42,809 nt of DNA from Coriobacteriia bacterium (GCA_007121015.1 SKMN01000024.1:1-42809); one strand, 5' to 3'. Shown: positions 16,931 to 26,138, counted from the first letter of the stretch. Translations and numbers: made by a program. Notes: generated by a model not told the origin, from the letters alone.

Positions 16931-19053
16931 CGACCCGCCTCCGTGTCCGCGGCGCGCACGGCGTCGCAGCCGGTAGCGCGCGTCCCGCCACCGTCGCGCA
17001 ACATCTCCTCGCGCGCGAAGATGGTGGGTCCGCGATGGAAGAACGTCAACTCGTACTGACCGGTGTGCACGAGTGCGTCCGTTGGGCACTGCTCGGCGCA
17101 CAGGCCGCAGAAACAGCACTTCGTCAGGTCGAGGTCGTAGTGGGTCACGTGGCGTTCGCCCGGGTCGTCGGTGCGCTCCACCTCGATCGCGTAGTCCGGA
17201 CACGTGCGTGCGCAGAACGTGCACCCGACGCACACCTCCGACTGACAGCGCAGGCACCGCGCAGCCTCGTTGAGCGCCTCCATGTGCGTGAGTCCGAGCT
17301 CGACCGGACGGAAGTCATTCGCCCGGGCCTCGGGGGGCGCCATCGGCATATTCACGCGGAGCCGCGACTTCTCGACCCCCTCGAGCGTCGCCTTCTGGTA
17401 CTTCGCATAGATCGGTACCGGCCGAGGGACACGGTCGGCGGCCAGGTGCTCTCCGCGCAGGTACCGGTGGACCGATATCGCCGTCTCGTGACCCGTGGCG
17501 ATCGACGCGATGGCGCTGCCGGGGCCGGTGACGACCTCCCCGCACGCGAACACACCGGGATGGTGGGTAGTGAACAGGGTACCGTCGACCGGCAGCAGCC
17601 CACGCTCGGTGAGCGAGAGGTCGGAGCCTGCGACGACGTGAGCGAGATCGGGTGCCTGCCCGATGGAGAACACGACCACGTCGGTCTCGATCTCGAGATA
17701 CTCGTCGCCGAACACCGGGGCGAAGCGCCCGGCAGCGTCGAACACCGCGAGGCACTCGCGCATGCGCATGCCGCGTACGCGGTTGTCCTCGGTGGTGAGG
17801 ACCTCTTCCGGGCCGAACGAGCACATCGCGATGACGCCCTCGTCGAGCGCCTCTTCGATCTCCCACGGGTGGCACGGCATCTCGTCTGAAGCTTCGAGGC
17901 ACGAGAGCCGCACCTCCGTGGCACCGGTGCGAAGAGCACACCGCGCGACGTCGACGGCGACGTTGCCACCGCCGATGACGAGGACCTTCTTACCCTTGAC
18001 GCCCGCATCGCCTTTCCAGTTCGCGGCGCGCAGGAAGGGCAGTGCGCCCTTGACGCCCTCGGCGTCGTGCCCGGGGACCGGCAGGATGCGGCTGTCCTGC
18101 AACCCGGCCGCGATGATGACGGCATCGTACTCGCCGATGAGGTAGTCGATCGGCACGTCGTGCCCGACCTCGACGCCGAGCTTCAGCTCGAGTCCCATCT
18201 TCACGAGGTAGTCGATCTCGGTATGGAGCACATCGCGCGGAAGACGGTACGCCGGCACGCCCGAGTACAGCGCCCCGCCGGGCTTCTTCTCCTTCTCGTA
18301 CGCCGTCACGTGGTAGCCGAGGCTCATGAGGTCGAACGCGGCCGCGAGCCCGCTCGGCCCCGACCCGATGATCGCGACGCGCTCGTCCCGCGTGACCTCG
18401 AAGGGCTTGAGGTGCTCCTCGGCCACCTTCGCGTACTCCTCGAACGCGTGCCGGTGGAGCGGACGGATGGCGATCGGCTCGTCGTAGTAGTTGCGGCGAC
18501 ACGCCGTCTCGCACGGGTGGTGACAGATGCGCCCGAGCACGCCGGGAAGGATGTTGCGCTCGCGCACGAGCTCGTACGCCTCGACGGCCTTGTCCTCGCC
18601 GAGGAAGTATCCCTGGCCACGCGCATCGACGTTGGCAGGACAGTTGCCCACGCACGGCGGCAGGCGATCCGCGCGGTACGTCGAGTCGATGAGGTCGTTG
18701 TAGGCGGTAGGAGCGTCGCGCAGGATCGGGATGTCGTCCCTGCCGAGGATCCCGCGCAGCCGAAGCGCCCCGCGCCACCTCGGCGAGAGGACGACCCTCT
18801 CGTGCGGGTAGCGGAGCGTCGTGGTCGGGCCGAGGGCCCGCCGGCCGGTGATCCCGAAGCCCACGAGCAGCGAGCGCCAGCGCTCGAAGAACCCGGCCAC
18901 GCCGCCAGGGAAGTCGTCGGTCACGTTCACCGTGACGGGCACGGCCTCGGGCGTGCGGTCGGGCGCGCCCACCTCGTGGTGACGCGTCCCGTCGCCATTG
19001 CCGTTTCCGTTGCCGTTGGCGTCACGGCTGGTATCGTGCCGGCCTAGAGCCAC
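16927..19053 (-). CDS. Fusion of GltD-like FAD/pyridine-nucleotide oxidoreductase with NuoI-type 2[4Fe-4S] ferredoxin
   Basis: This 708-residue protein occupies the nuoI position. Residues about 115-205 are a GltD-type N-terminal Fe-S domain (C134, C138, C177, C181, C185; GRICHHPCETACRR). About 220-540 form the two-nucleotide-fold domain: FAD site GSGPSG (230-235) and pyridine-nucleotide site VIGGGNVAVDVAR (359-371), closing with CGEVVTGPGSAIASIATG. Residues about 590-690 are a NuoI-like ferredoxin with two CxxCxxCxxxCP motifs (608-619 and 646-657 by first Cys) and the NuoI-like tail YELTFFHRGP. I infer that it passes electrons from NAD(P)H into the Q-module in place of NuoEFG. The GTG at 19053 overlaps nuoH by 10 nt; a later start is possible. 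The N-terminus has an Asn-Gly repeat. Confidence 0.9.
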   Translation of the reverse strand: MALGRHDTSRDANGNGNGNGDGTRHHEVGAPDRTPEAVPVTVNVTDDFPGGVAGFFERWRSLLVGFGITGRRALGPTTTLRYPHERVVLSPRWRGALRLRGILGRDDIPILRDAPTAYNDLIDSTYRADRLPPCVGNCPANVDARGQGYFLGEDKAVEAYELVRERNILPGVLGRICHHPCETACRRNYYDEPIAIRPLHRHAFEEYAKVAEEHLKPFEVTRDERVAIIGSGPSGLAAAFDLMSLGYHVTAYEKEKKPGGALYSGVPAYRLPRDVLHTEIDYLVKMGLELKLGVEVGHDVPIDYLIGEYDAVIIAAGLQDSRILPVPGHDAEGVKGALPFLRAANWKGDAGVKGKKVLVIGGGNVAVDVARCALRTGATEVRLSCLEASDEMPCHPWEIEEALDEGVIAMCSFGPEEVLTTEDNRVRGMRMRECLAVFDAAGRFAPVFGDEYLEIETDVVVFSIGQAPDLAHVVAGSDLSLTERGLLPVDGTLFTTHHPGVFACGEVVTGPGSAIASIATGHETAISVHRYLRGEHLAADRVPRPVPIYAKYQKATLEGVEKSRLRVNMPMAPPEARANDFRPVELGLTHMEALNEAARCLRCQSEVCVGCTFCARTCPDYAIEVERTDDPGERHVTHYDLDLTKCCFCGLCAEQCPTDALVHTGQYELTFFHRGPTIFAREEMLRDGGGTRATGCDAVRAADTEAGR
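18994..19017 (-). repeat. Hexanucleotide tandem repeat encoding an Asn-Gly run
   Basis: Four imperfect copies of a 6-bp unit (plus strand gccgtt-like) encode the run ANGNGNGNG near the N-terminus of the oxidoreductase-NuoI fusion. Gain or loss of a unit keeps the reading frame, so the linker length could vary between strains. Confidence 0.6.
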
Positions 19054-19994
19054 GGGACCACCGCTCCCACCAGCACGAGCTGCACGAGGGCCATCGGGGT
19101 GAGCACCTTCCACGCGACACCCATGAGCTGGTCGGGCCGCATGCGGGGGAACGTCCACTTCGCCCACATCATGACGGTGGCCAACACCGCCGAGAGGATC
19201 ACGAACAGCACGACCCCGGCTGCTCCCGGGAGCAGCGAGAACGGGCCGAAGAAGAGTGCCGCGCCAAAGACTGCGGCGGCCAAGAGCCCGCCGTACTCGG
19301 CCATCATGAAGATCGCCCACCGGATACCCGAGTAGTCGGCGAAGTAACCCGCGACGAGCTCGGACTCCGCCTCGGGCAGGTCGAACGGGCCGCGGTTGAG
19401 CTCGGCGACCGACGAGATGAGGTAGACGACGAAGCCGATGGCGAGCAGCGGGACCCACCACCACTGCCACGCGGCGACGATGTCGAGCGGCCGCATCGAG
19501 CCGGCGAGGAGCACGAACGGCAGGACCGAGAGGGTCCTCGGCAGCTCGTAAGAGATCATCTGTGCAGCGGCGCGGACGCCTCCGATGCTGGCGTACGTGT
19601 TGCGGGACGACCATCCGGCGAGCATCACGCCGATGACCGATACCGCCGGGACCGCCATGAAGAAGAGGATCCCCACGCTCGTGTCGAGTGGTGCGAACCC
19701 TGCCGCATACGGCACGACGACGAGCGACATGGCGATCGGCGCGAACACGATGAGCGGCGCGATGCGAAAGACGGTCACGTCGGCCCTACCCGGGATGATG
19801 TCTTCCTTGAGTACGAGTTTGACGGTGTCCGCAAGCGTCTGCAGCAGGCCGGCAGGGCCGAGTTCTTGCGGCCCGATACGCATCTGGATGGCGCCGGAGA
19901 ACTTGCGTTCCCACCACACGCCGATGAGCGCTGCGATCGCGATGAGCACCCCTGCGGCAAGGCCCCACACGACGCCCCACACCAGCCCACTCAT
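19044..19994 (-). CDS. nuoH: Complex I membrane subunit NuoH
   Basis: The 316-residue subunit forms the quinone-access chamber between the peripheral and membrane arms. Signatures are QMRIGPQELGPAGLLQTLAD, KLVLKEDI and LNRGPFDLPEAESELVAGY. ATG at 19994 overlaps the nuoD stop by 4 nt, while the frame's upstream extension overlaps nuoD and is not real. Its C-terminus overlaps the start of the oxidoreductase fusion by 10 nt. NuoG, which normally precedes NuoH, is absent. Confidence 0.96.
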   Translation of the reverse strand: MSGLVWGVVWGLAAGVLIAIAALIGVWWERKFSGAIQMRIGPQELGPAGLLQTLADTVKLVLKEDIIPGRADVTVFRIAPLIVFAPIAMSLVVVPYAAGFAPLDTSVGILFFMAVPAVSVIGVMLAGWSSRNTYASIGGVRAAAQMISYELPRTLSVLPFVLLAGSMRPLDIVAAWQWWWVPLLAIGFVVYLISSVAELNRGPFDLPEAESELVAGYFADYSGIRWAIFMMAEYGGLLAAAVFGAALFFGPFSLLPGAAGVVLFVILSAVLATVMMWAKWTFPRMRPDQLMGVAWKVLTPMALVQLVLVGAVVPWL

Positions 19995-21136
19995 CGGTCC
20001 ACCTCCCCGAAGACCGGGTCGAGGCTGCCGAGGATGGCGACGAGGTCCGACAGCATGTGCCCCTCGGCGAGCGTGGGCAACAGTGCGAGGTTGCAGAACG
20101 CCGGCGAGCGGACCTTCATGCGGTACGGACGGGTGCTGCCGTCGGAGACGAGGTAGACGCCGAGCGCGCCGCGGGCCGACTCGATGTGGTCGTAGGCGTC
20201 CCCGGGGGGCGGGGCGATGAGGCGCGGCAGACCCTCGGTACGGTGCGGTCCGGGCTGCATCTGCGCGAGCGCCTGCTCGATGATGCGACACGACTCGTAG
20301 CACTCGTAGAGCCTGACCCGCGCTCGATCGTAACAGTCGCCGTCGGTACCGGTGGGGATGTCGAAGTCGAAGCGCGGGTACACCGAGTACGGGTCGTGCT
20401 TGCGCAGGTCCCAGTTGACGCCCGAGCCGCGCGCGACCGGGCCTGACGCCCCCCATGCCACGGCGTCGTCGGCGGAGAGCACGCCGATGCCCTTGAGCCG
20501 GCCACGGGTGATGACGTTGCCAAAGAACAGCTTGTCCATCTCGGCCAGTGCCGAGCGGTGCGCGGCAGTGAACGCGCGCACATCGTCGGCCCACCCCTCG
20601 GGCATGTCGTGCGACACGCCGCCGGGACGCACGTAGTTGTAGGTGAGACGCTGGCCGCAGAGTTCCTCGAAGAGTTCGACGACATGCTCGCGCTGGTCGA
20701 ATGCGTACACGAACAGAGTGAGTGCCCCGGTGTCCGCGCCGTTGGAACCGATGGCCATCATATGGCTCGCGATGCGCTGCAACTCGCACACGATGACGCG
20801 CAGGTATTCGGCACGCTCGGGCACGGGGATGTCGGCGAGGCGCTCGACGGACCGGCAGTACGCCCAGTTCGAGTACATGGAACCGACGTAGTCGAGGCGG
20901 TCGGTCAGCGGGACGACCTGGAGGTACGTGCGGTTCTCGGCCATCTTCTCGATACCGCGGTGGAGGTAGCCGATGACCGGCTCGGCGCGAGTGACGATCT
21001 CGCCGTCGAGGTGGATGATCACCCGGCACACCCCGTGGGTCGAGGGGTGCGACGGACCTACGTTGACGACGAGCTCGTCGACGACCTCGCCTTCAGCGGT
21101 CTCGACCGCCTCTCTACTCTCGACGTCGAGCGGCAT
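19991..21136 (-). CDS. nuoD: Complex I quinone-site subunit NuoD (49 kDa)
   Basis: The 381-residue subunit, related to the large subunit of NiFe hydrogenases, builds the quinone site with NuoB. Motifs include NVGPSHPSTHGVCRV, GYLHRGIEKMAENRTY and a C-terminal KVRSPAFCNL...LSDLVAILGSLDPVFGEVDR ending. I chose ATG at 21136 because GGGGAGG lies 5 nt upstream; the GTG at 21142 is too close to that site. It is a separate gene, not fused to NuoC. Confidence 0.97.
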   Translation of the reverse strand: MPLDVESREAVETAEGEVVDELVVNVGPSHPSTHGVCRVIIHLDGEIVTRAEPVIGYLHRGIEKMAENRTYLQVVPLTDRLDYVGSMYSNWAYCRSVERLADIPVPERAEYLRVIVCELQRIASHMMAIGSNGADTGALTLFVYAFDQREHVVELFEELCGQRLTYNYVRPGGVSHDMPEGWADDVRAFTAAHRSALAEMDKLFFGNVITRGRLKGIGVLSADDAVAWGASGPVARGSGVNWDLRKHDPYSVYPRFDFDIPTGTDGDCYDRARVRLYECYESCRIIEQALAQMQPGPHRTEGLPRLIAPPPGDAYDHIESARGALGVYLVSDGSTRPYRMKVRSPAFCNLALLPTLAEGHMLSDLVAILGSLDPVFGEVDR

Positions 21137-21150
21137 GCGCACCTCCCCTC

Positions 21151-21612
21151 TCAGATGTAGTCGGGCCTGCGGATCATACGCGGGTCTTTGTAGTCCTTGC
21201 GCAGCGGATAGCCCCCCCAGTCATCGGGCAGGAGGATCCGCCTCAGGTCGGGATGCCCGGCGAACGATATCCCGAACATGTCGTAGACCTCGCGCTCCTG
21301 CCAGTCGGCGGCCGGCCACAGCGGGACGAGCGAGGAGACGCTCGGCCGTTCGCGCGGGACCTCGGTCTTGAGCGTGATCGCCGCAGACATGGCGCGCGAC
21401 AGTAGGCGGCACTGGTACTCGAAGACCACTCCGCGGTCGACGGCCGTGAGCATGAGAAGGCGGTCGAAGCCGAGGTTCTTGAGGTCGTTAGCTGCCGAGA
21501 AGATGTCGTTGGACGCAACGTTGAGCACGCCGTCACCGAACTCCACGGAGAACAGCGGACAGAGGTCCGGATAGACGGAACACAGATGGTCCCGGAGCTG
21601 GTCGAGGTTCAC
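21151..21612 (-). CDS. nuoC: Complex I subunit NuoC (30 kDa)
   Basis: The 153-residue peripheral-arm subunit shows the family signature EREVYDMFGISFAGHPDLRR followed by ILLPDDW and GYPLRKD. The GTG start at 21612 overlaps the nuoB stop by 4 nt (GTGA). The length is at the short end for NuoC but typical of 11-subunit systems. Confidence 0.96.
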   Translation of the reverse strand: MNLDQLRDHLCSVYPDLCPLFSVEFGDGVLNVASNDIFSAANDLKNLGFDRLLMLTAVDRGVVFEYQCRLLSRAMSAAITLKTEVPRERPSVSSLVPLWPAADWQEREVYDMFGISFAGHPDLRRILLPDDWGGYPLRKDYKDPRMIRRPDYI

Positions 21613-22169
21613 TCGGCCTCACCGCACCCGTGATCGGGAGCGGGCAGCGTCAGTGCACGGTCGCGACGCTTGCCCGGCGCGATCGACTCCTGCTCGACGA
21701 GTTCCCTCAGGCGCAAGATGCCGTCCTGCAGTGACTCGGGACGCGGTGGACAACCGGCGATGTAGACATCGACCGGGAGGAACTCGCCGATCCCCCGGAC
21801 CACCGAGTACGTGTCGTAGTAGAAGATGCCACCGGACAGCGTGCAGTTGCCCATCCCGATGACCCACTTGGGGTCCGGCATCTGCTCGTAGAGACGTTTG
21901 ACCGCGGGCATCATCTTGTAGGTGATCGTGCCAGCGACGATCATGACGTCGGTATGGCGCGGGTCAGGGCGTGGGAACGTGCCGTGGCGATCGAAGTCGA
22001 ACTTGTTGAACGACGCGGCGATGAGCTCCATCGCGCAACACGCGGTGCCCATCGGCATCGACCACAGGGACTTGCCGCGTGCCCAGTCGACGAGCGAGTC
22101 CACGCCGGTGAGGATCACCCCGCCGGGAGTGCGGTCGAGCGTCTCGCCGATGCGGTCGACTATCGCCAT
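21609..22169 (-). CDS. nuoB: Complex I subunit NuoB, carrier of cluster N2
   Basis: The 186-residue subunit binds the terminal [4Fe-4S] cluster N2, which reduces quinone. The four ligands are visible: C44 and C45 in GTACCAMEL, C109 in GMGNCTLSGG and C140 in IAGCPPRPE. ATG at 22169 overlaps the nuoA stop by 10 nt; a GTG at 22190 would add seven residues. No residue of the cluster site is missing. Confidence 0.96.
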   Translation of the reverse strand: MAIVDRIGETLDRTPGGVILTGVDSLVDWARGKSLWSMPMGTACCAMELIAASFNKFDFDRHGTFPRPDPRHTDVMIVAGTITYKMMPAVKRLYEQMPDPKWVIGMGNCTLSGGIFYYDTYSVVRGIGEFLPVDVYIAGCPPRPESLQDGILRLRELVEQESIAPGKRRDRALTLPAPDHGCGEAE

Positions 22170-22525
22170 GAGAGCACACCCTTCCGCCACGCGTACACGA
22201 GCCCGATGGCGAGCAGGGCCACGAAGATGCCGGCAGCAGCGGCTGCGGCAGGATCGCCCTTCACGGCGGGAGCTACGGCGAAGAGTACCGCCGCCTCAGC
22301 GTCGAAGATCACGAGGAGAAGGGCGATCGCGGTGAAACGCAGACGGACTGGCGCCCACGCGATGCCGGCAGGCGGCATGCCGCACTCGTAGGGTTCGAGT
22401 TTCTCAGGGGTCGGGAGGCGCGGTGAAAGGAGCGCGTTGGCGGCGAAGACGATGAGTATGAAGGCGACGGCTGCTGCCGCCGAACCTATGACGAACAACA
22501 CGCCCCACGCGAACGGGCCTTCCAC
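22160..22525 (-). CDS. nuoA: Complex I membrane subunit NuoA
   Basis: The 121-residue, three-helix subunit contains the family signature LEPYECGMPP, in which the Cys-containing loop lies near the quinone channel, and RFTAIALLLVIFDAEAAVLF. The GTG start at 22525 is preceded by AGGGGGA at normal spacing. It is the first gene of the nuo operon and has a leader of about 130 nt from the putative promoter. Confidence 0.95.
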   Translation of the reverse strand: MEGPFAWGVLFVIGSAAAAVAFILIVFAANALLSPRLPTPEKLEPYECGMPPAGIAWAPVRLRFTAIALLLVIFDAEAAVLFAVAPAVKGDPAAAAAAGIFVALLAIGLVYAWRKGVLSWR

Positions 22526-22661
22526 AAGATCCCCCTGCCGTGGCGTCTCGTCTCCGATCGCGGCGACCCTGCGTCGCGGCCCCGAAGACGGCCGGTAGAC
22601 GACCGAGCAGTCGACCGCGCAAGGCGCCTCGAGCGCGACGTCCGACCACGGTCACACCGAA

Positions 22662-22689
22662 TCATTACACAACGAAATAAGATTGTAAA
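22662..22689 (-). promoter_or_regulatory. Putative nuo operon promoter
   Basis: The minus strand has TTTACA (22689-22684), a 16-nt spacer and TAATGA (22667-22662). The -35 box lies inside the Rex-like inverted repeat, so a bound repressor would block it. The -10 box is only a partial match. Confidence 0.4.
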
Positions 22690-22701
22690 GATTGTTACAA
22701 T
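22682..22701. promoter_or_regulatory. Rex-like inverted repeat upstream of nuoA
   Basis: A perfect 7-bp inverted repeat, ATTGTAA - 6 nt - TTACAAT, lies in the gap between the ABC-F gene and nuoA. The core TTGTAA-N6-TTACAA has the same architecture as Rex sites (TTGTGA-N6-TCACAA), with changes at position 5 and its partner. Rex senses NADH/NAD+ and is known to control nuo and cyd genes in actinobacteria. The assignment to Rex is inference. Confidence 0.5.
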
Positions 22702-22726
22702 GTCCTGTTATTGCAGCTTACAGGCG

Positions 22727-24748
22727 TTATGCATTCGATTCAAGACGTTCGAGTTCGGCAGCGGCACCGACCCACTCCTCCTCGAGCGCTGCGAGCCGTT
22801 TCTTGACCTCCGCGTACTCTTTCATGGCCGACTCGAACGCCTCGGCCTCATCGTAGAACTCCGGATCGGCCATGAGCGCGACGAGTTCGTCGTGACGTGA
22901 CTGTACCGCGCCAAGAGCGTGCTCGATGCGCTCGAACGCCGCACGCGCCTCTCTTGTCGCCCGGTACGCGCGGTTGCGGTGTTCGGCCTCGGCACGTTTC
23001 TGCTCCTTGGTCTTAGGGCCTGCCGCCGGGACTTCGTCTGCCACCGTGGCGGCATCGGGACGCCGGGAGTCCCCGGCACTGCCGCCCGCCTTCTTCCGGC
23101 CCCCGCCCATGGCCGACTCCGCTGCCGCAGCCTCGGCCGCCTCGAGCCGGGCGCGCTTGTCGAGGTAGTAGTCATAGTCGCCGTCGTAGACGGTCGCCCC
23201 GCCTCCGCGCACGTCGACGATCTTGTTGGCGACCGAGCGGATGAGGTGACGGTCGTGCGTGATGAGTACGAGCGTACCCTCGAAGGCCTTCAGGGCCGCC
23301 TCCAAGACGTCGGAGGAGTCGATATCGAGGTGGTTCGTGGGCTCGTCTAGACAGAGGAGCGGCGCGGGGTGGACGAGCATCTTGGCGAGCGCGAGACGGC
23401 ACCGCTCCCCTCCCGAGAGCACCCCGACCTTCTTGTCGACGTCATCACCGGTGAACAGGAACGCGCCGAGAAGCCGGCGCACCTCGGACTGCGTCCAGCC
23501 CGGGGCGACCGCGTCGAGCTCCGCGAAGACCGTCTTAGAGGTGTCGAGCGCCTCGAGCTGGTGTTGCGCGAAGTACGCGACGTCCACGTGCACGCCGTAC
23601 GTACGCTCGCCCGCATCCGGATCGAGCACGCCGGCGAGCATCTTGAGGAGCGTGGACTTCCCTGCCCCGTTGGGACCGGTGAGCACGACCTTGTCGCCGC
23701 GGTAGAGGGCCAGGTCGAGCGAGTCGTAGACGACGTTGTCGCCGTAGGCTTTGCGCACGCCGGAGAGTCGTACCACCTCGTCTCCGGTCCGCACCGGCTG
23801 CGGGAAGCCGAACCGCACCGTCTTGCGGTGCTCGGGCAACTCGATACGCTCCATGCGCTCGAGCTTCTTTACGCGGTCCTGCGCCTGCTTCGCCTTGGTG
23901 TTCTTGGCGCGGAAGCGCTCGACGAACCGCTCCAGGTGCACGATCTCGCGCCGCTGCTTATGGTACGCCGCCTCGAGCTGTTCGTTCGCAAGCTCCTTGG
24001 CGGCGAGATAGCGAGTGTAAGAACCGGTGTAGGTCTTCACGCGCCGTTGGTCGATCTCGGCGACGTGGTCGACGAGGCCCTCCATGAATGCCCGGTCGTG
24101 GCTCACGAGCACGATCGCGCCCTCGTAGGAGCGCAGGAACGACTCGAGCCATGTCACCGTCTCGAGGTCCAGGTGGTTGGTCGGCTCGTCGAGCAGGAGG
24201 ACGTCGGGGCTTGCGAGCAGGAGCTTGGCGAGCGCGAGGCGCATGAGCCATCCCCCGGAGAACTCCTCGGCCATGCGAGTGAGGTCGGCCTCGCGGAAGC
24301 CGAGTCCGGTGAGCACGGCTCGCGCGTCGGCCTCGAGCGTGTAGCCGCCCTGGCGCTCGAAGCGCTCGCGGAGCGCGCCGTACTCGGCGAGCAGGCGTTC
24401 CTGTTCGGGGCCCTCCGACGTCTCGGCGATCTCGTGCTCGAGAACGGCGAGCCGGTGTTCGAGGGTCGTCACGTCGTCTGCTGCGGTGAGCGCCTCATCG
24501 AGGACGGTCCGCCCGGCGATCTCGATGGCTTCCTGCTTGAGGTAGCCGATGACGGTGTCCTTGGCACGGGTCAAGGTGCCCGAGTCCGGCGTCTGCTCGC
24601 CCGCGATGATCTCGAGCAGGGTCGTCTTACCGGCGCCGTTGGGGCCGAGTAGCGCGATACGGTCGCGCGCGCCCACGCGCAGCGTGGCACCCTCGAACAG
24701 TGTCCGGGCGCCGAACGTTTTCGTAACACAGTCCACGGAGATAATCAC
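22727..24748 (-). CDS. ABC-F family ATPase (ribosome-associated, Uup/YdiF-like)
   Basis: The 673-residue protein has two ABC cassettes without membrane domains. Walker A motifs are GPNGAGKTT (about 35-43) and GPNGAGKST (about 350), with signatures EFSGGW and [16 protein letters not shown] and Walker B sequences [11 protein letters not shown] and [11 protein letters not shown]. The inter-domain arm (about 250-300) is rich in Arg/Lys and the C-terminus (about 600-673) is a coiled coil. ABC-F proteins bind the ribosomal E site and relieve stalls or give antibiotic protection; which applies is not visible. The start is GTG at 24748 without a clear ribosome-binding site. It is divergent from the oxidoreductase at 24776, with only 27 bp between. 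Confidence 0.94.
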   Translation of the reverse strand: MIISVDCVTKTFGARTLFEGATLRVGARDRIALLGPNGAGKTTLLEIIAGEQTPDSGTLTRAKDTVIGYLKQEAIEIAGRTVLDEALTAADDVTTLEHRLAVLEHEIAETSEGPEQERLLAEYGALRERFERQGGYTLEADARAVLTGLGFREADLTRMAEEFSGGWLMRLALAKLLLASPDVLLLDEPTNHLDLETVTWLESFLRSYEGAIVLVSHDRAFMEGLVDHVAEIDQRRVKTYTGSYTRYLAAKELANEQLEAAYHKQRREIVHLERFVERFRAKNTKAKQAQDRVKKLERMERIELPEHRKTVRFGFPQPVRTGDEVVRLSGVRKAYGDNVVYDSLDLALYRGDKVVLTGPNGAGKSTLLKMLAGVLDPDAGERTYGVHVDVAYFAQHQLEALDTSKTVFAELDAVAPGWTQSEVRRLLGAFLFTGDDVDKKVGVLSGGERCRLALAKMLVHPAPLLCLDEPTNHLDIDSSDVLEAALKAFEGTLVLITHDRHLIRSVANKIVDVRGGGATVYDGDYDYYLDKRARLEAAEAAAAESAMGGGRKKAGGSAGDSRRPDAATVADEVPAAGPKTKEQKRAEAEHRNRAYRATREARAAFERIEHALGAVQSRHDELVALMADPEFYDEAEAFESAMKEYAEVKKRLAALEEEWVGAAAELERLESNA

Positions 24749-24775
24749 CGTGACAGTCTAACAGGGAGGACGTAC

Positions 24776-26125
24776 ATGGAGACAAAGGGACGTGTCGTCG
24801 TGATCGGCTCTGGTACCGCGGGCCTGGCTGCGGCCCGCTCTCTTGTCTCCGCGAAGTGGGACGTCACCACCATCGAGCGCGACCGCGTCGGCGGTACGTG
24901 CCTATGGTACGGGTGCATGCCCAAGAAGGCGCTCTACAACGCCGCGCGGGCGCGGAGAGGCGCGGAGCGGGCCGAGATGTTCGGTCTCACACCCGCCGAG
25001 GAGTACGACTGGCAGTCGGTACTCGCGTGGAAGTGGCACGCCCAGGAGACGTACGCGGGAGACCAGGAGGCCAACGCGACCGAACGCGGGATCCGGGTCG
25101 TGCGCGGCGACGCCCGCTTCACCGACATCGAGCGCATCACCGTCGACGGCACGACCCTCCCCTTCGACCACGCGGTCATCGCCACAGGCTCGCGTCCGGT
25201 CCTTCCGCCCGTTCCCGGCATCGAGCTTGCCGACACGAGCATCGACGCGCTCTCCTACCCGGAGGTGCCCGCGACGATGCTCGTCGTGGGCGGAGGGTAC
25301 ATCGGCATGGAGCTTGCCGCCGTCTACGCCGCCTTTGGCACCGAGATCACGCTCGTGACCTCCGGCGCACGACCGCTGTCGAACCTCGATCCTGACACCT
25401 CCGCGGTCGCCGTCACGCGCCTTGCCCGCACAGGCGCGACGATATGCACCCGCTGCCGCCTGACGGAGCTCGGCGGGACGCCCGGCGCACTCGCGGCGAC
25501 GTTCACCGACGCCGAGGGGCGCTCGCACTCCGGCACGTGGGAACGCGTGCTCGTGGCGACCGGACGCGCGCCCGGGGTCGACGGCCTCGCGCTCGACGTA
25601 GCAGGCGTCGAGGTCGACTCCGGCGGGCGGATCGTCCACGACGGCTACCTGCGCACCACCAACCCCGCCGTGTGGGTCGCCGGAGACGCCGCCGGCGGCA
25701 TGATGCAGACGCCGGTCGCAAACTACGAGGGACAGACCGTCGCCGCCTCGATCGACTCGGGCTCGCCGCGGATGCCCGACTACTCCGCGGTCCCGACGTG
25801 CGTCTTCACCACCCCGCAGCTCGGCCAGGCGGGGATCACCGAGGCCGAGGCGAGACGTCAAGGGATCGCCGTCGACGTGCACACCCAGGCGTTCGAGTTC
25901 CTCGGCGCGGCGATCATCGAAGACGAGCGTGACGGGTTCGTGAAGCTGATCTTCGCCGAGGACGACGGGCGCCTCCTCGGCGCGCACATCGCCGGACCCA
26001 CAGCGAGCGATCTCGCCTACGCGATGTCGATCGCGATCAGGCACGGAGCGACGCGCGAGACGCTGCAAGGGACCATCGGTATCCACCCCGCGTACAACGA
26101 AGCGCTCAACTGGGCGGCGTGGTGA
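24776..26125 (+). CDS. FAD-dependent pyridine nucleotide-disulfide oxidoreductase
   Basis: The 449-residue flavoprotein belongs to the dihydrolipoamide dehydrogenase/glutathione reductase/mercuric reductase family. FAD-binding GSGTAG is at 11-16, the redox-active disulfide C42/C47 is in GGTCLWYGCMPKK, NAD(P) fold VVGGGYIGMELA near 170, and the C-terminal HPAYNE (H437, E442) supplies the His-Glu dyad. The usual Ser before the Lys in the redox motif is Pro-Lys-Lys here. It lacks the C-terminal Cys pair of MerA and the neighbours of a lipoamide complex, so the substrate is unknown. AGGGAGG lies 7 nt before the ATG. It is the only plus-strand gene in the first 39 kb. Confidence 0.9.
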   Translation: METKGRVVVIGSGTAGLAAARSLVSAKWDVTTIERDRVGGTCLWYGCMPKKALYNAARARRGAERAEMFGLTPAEEYDWQSVLAWKWHAQETYAGDQEANATERGIRVVRGDARFTDIERITVDGTTLPFDHAVIATGSRPVLPPVPGIELADTSIDALSYPEVPATMLVVGGGYIGMELAAVYAAFGTEITLVTSGARPLSNLDPDTSAVAVTRLARTGATICTRCRLTELGGTPGALAATFTDAEGRSHSGTWERVLVATGRAPGVDGLALDVAGVEVDSGGRIVHDGYLRTTNPAVWVAGDAAGGMMQTPVANYEGQTVAASIDSGSPRMPDYSAVPTCVFTTPQLGQAGITEAEARRQGIAVDVHTQAFEFLGAAIIEDERDGFVKLIFAEDDGRLLGAHIAGPTASDLAYAMSIAIRHGATRETLQGTIGIHPAYNEALNWAAW

Positions 26126-26138
26126 CGGTGCCGGTTGC

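Noticed and set aside
19054-19614. Upstream extension of the oxidoreductase-NuoI fusion frame
   Set aside because: It lies entirely inside nuoH in another frame and has no domain. The fusion starts at or after 19053.
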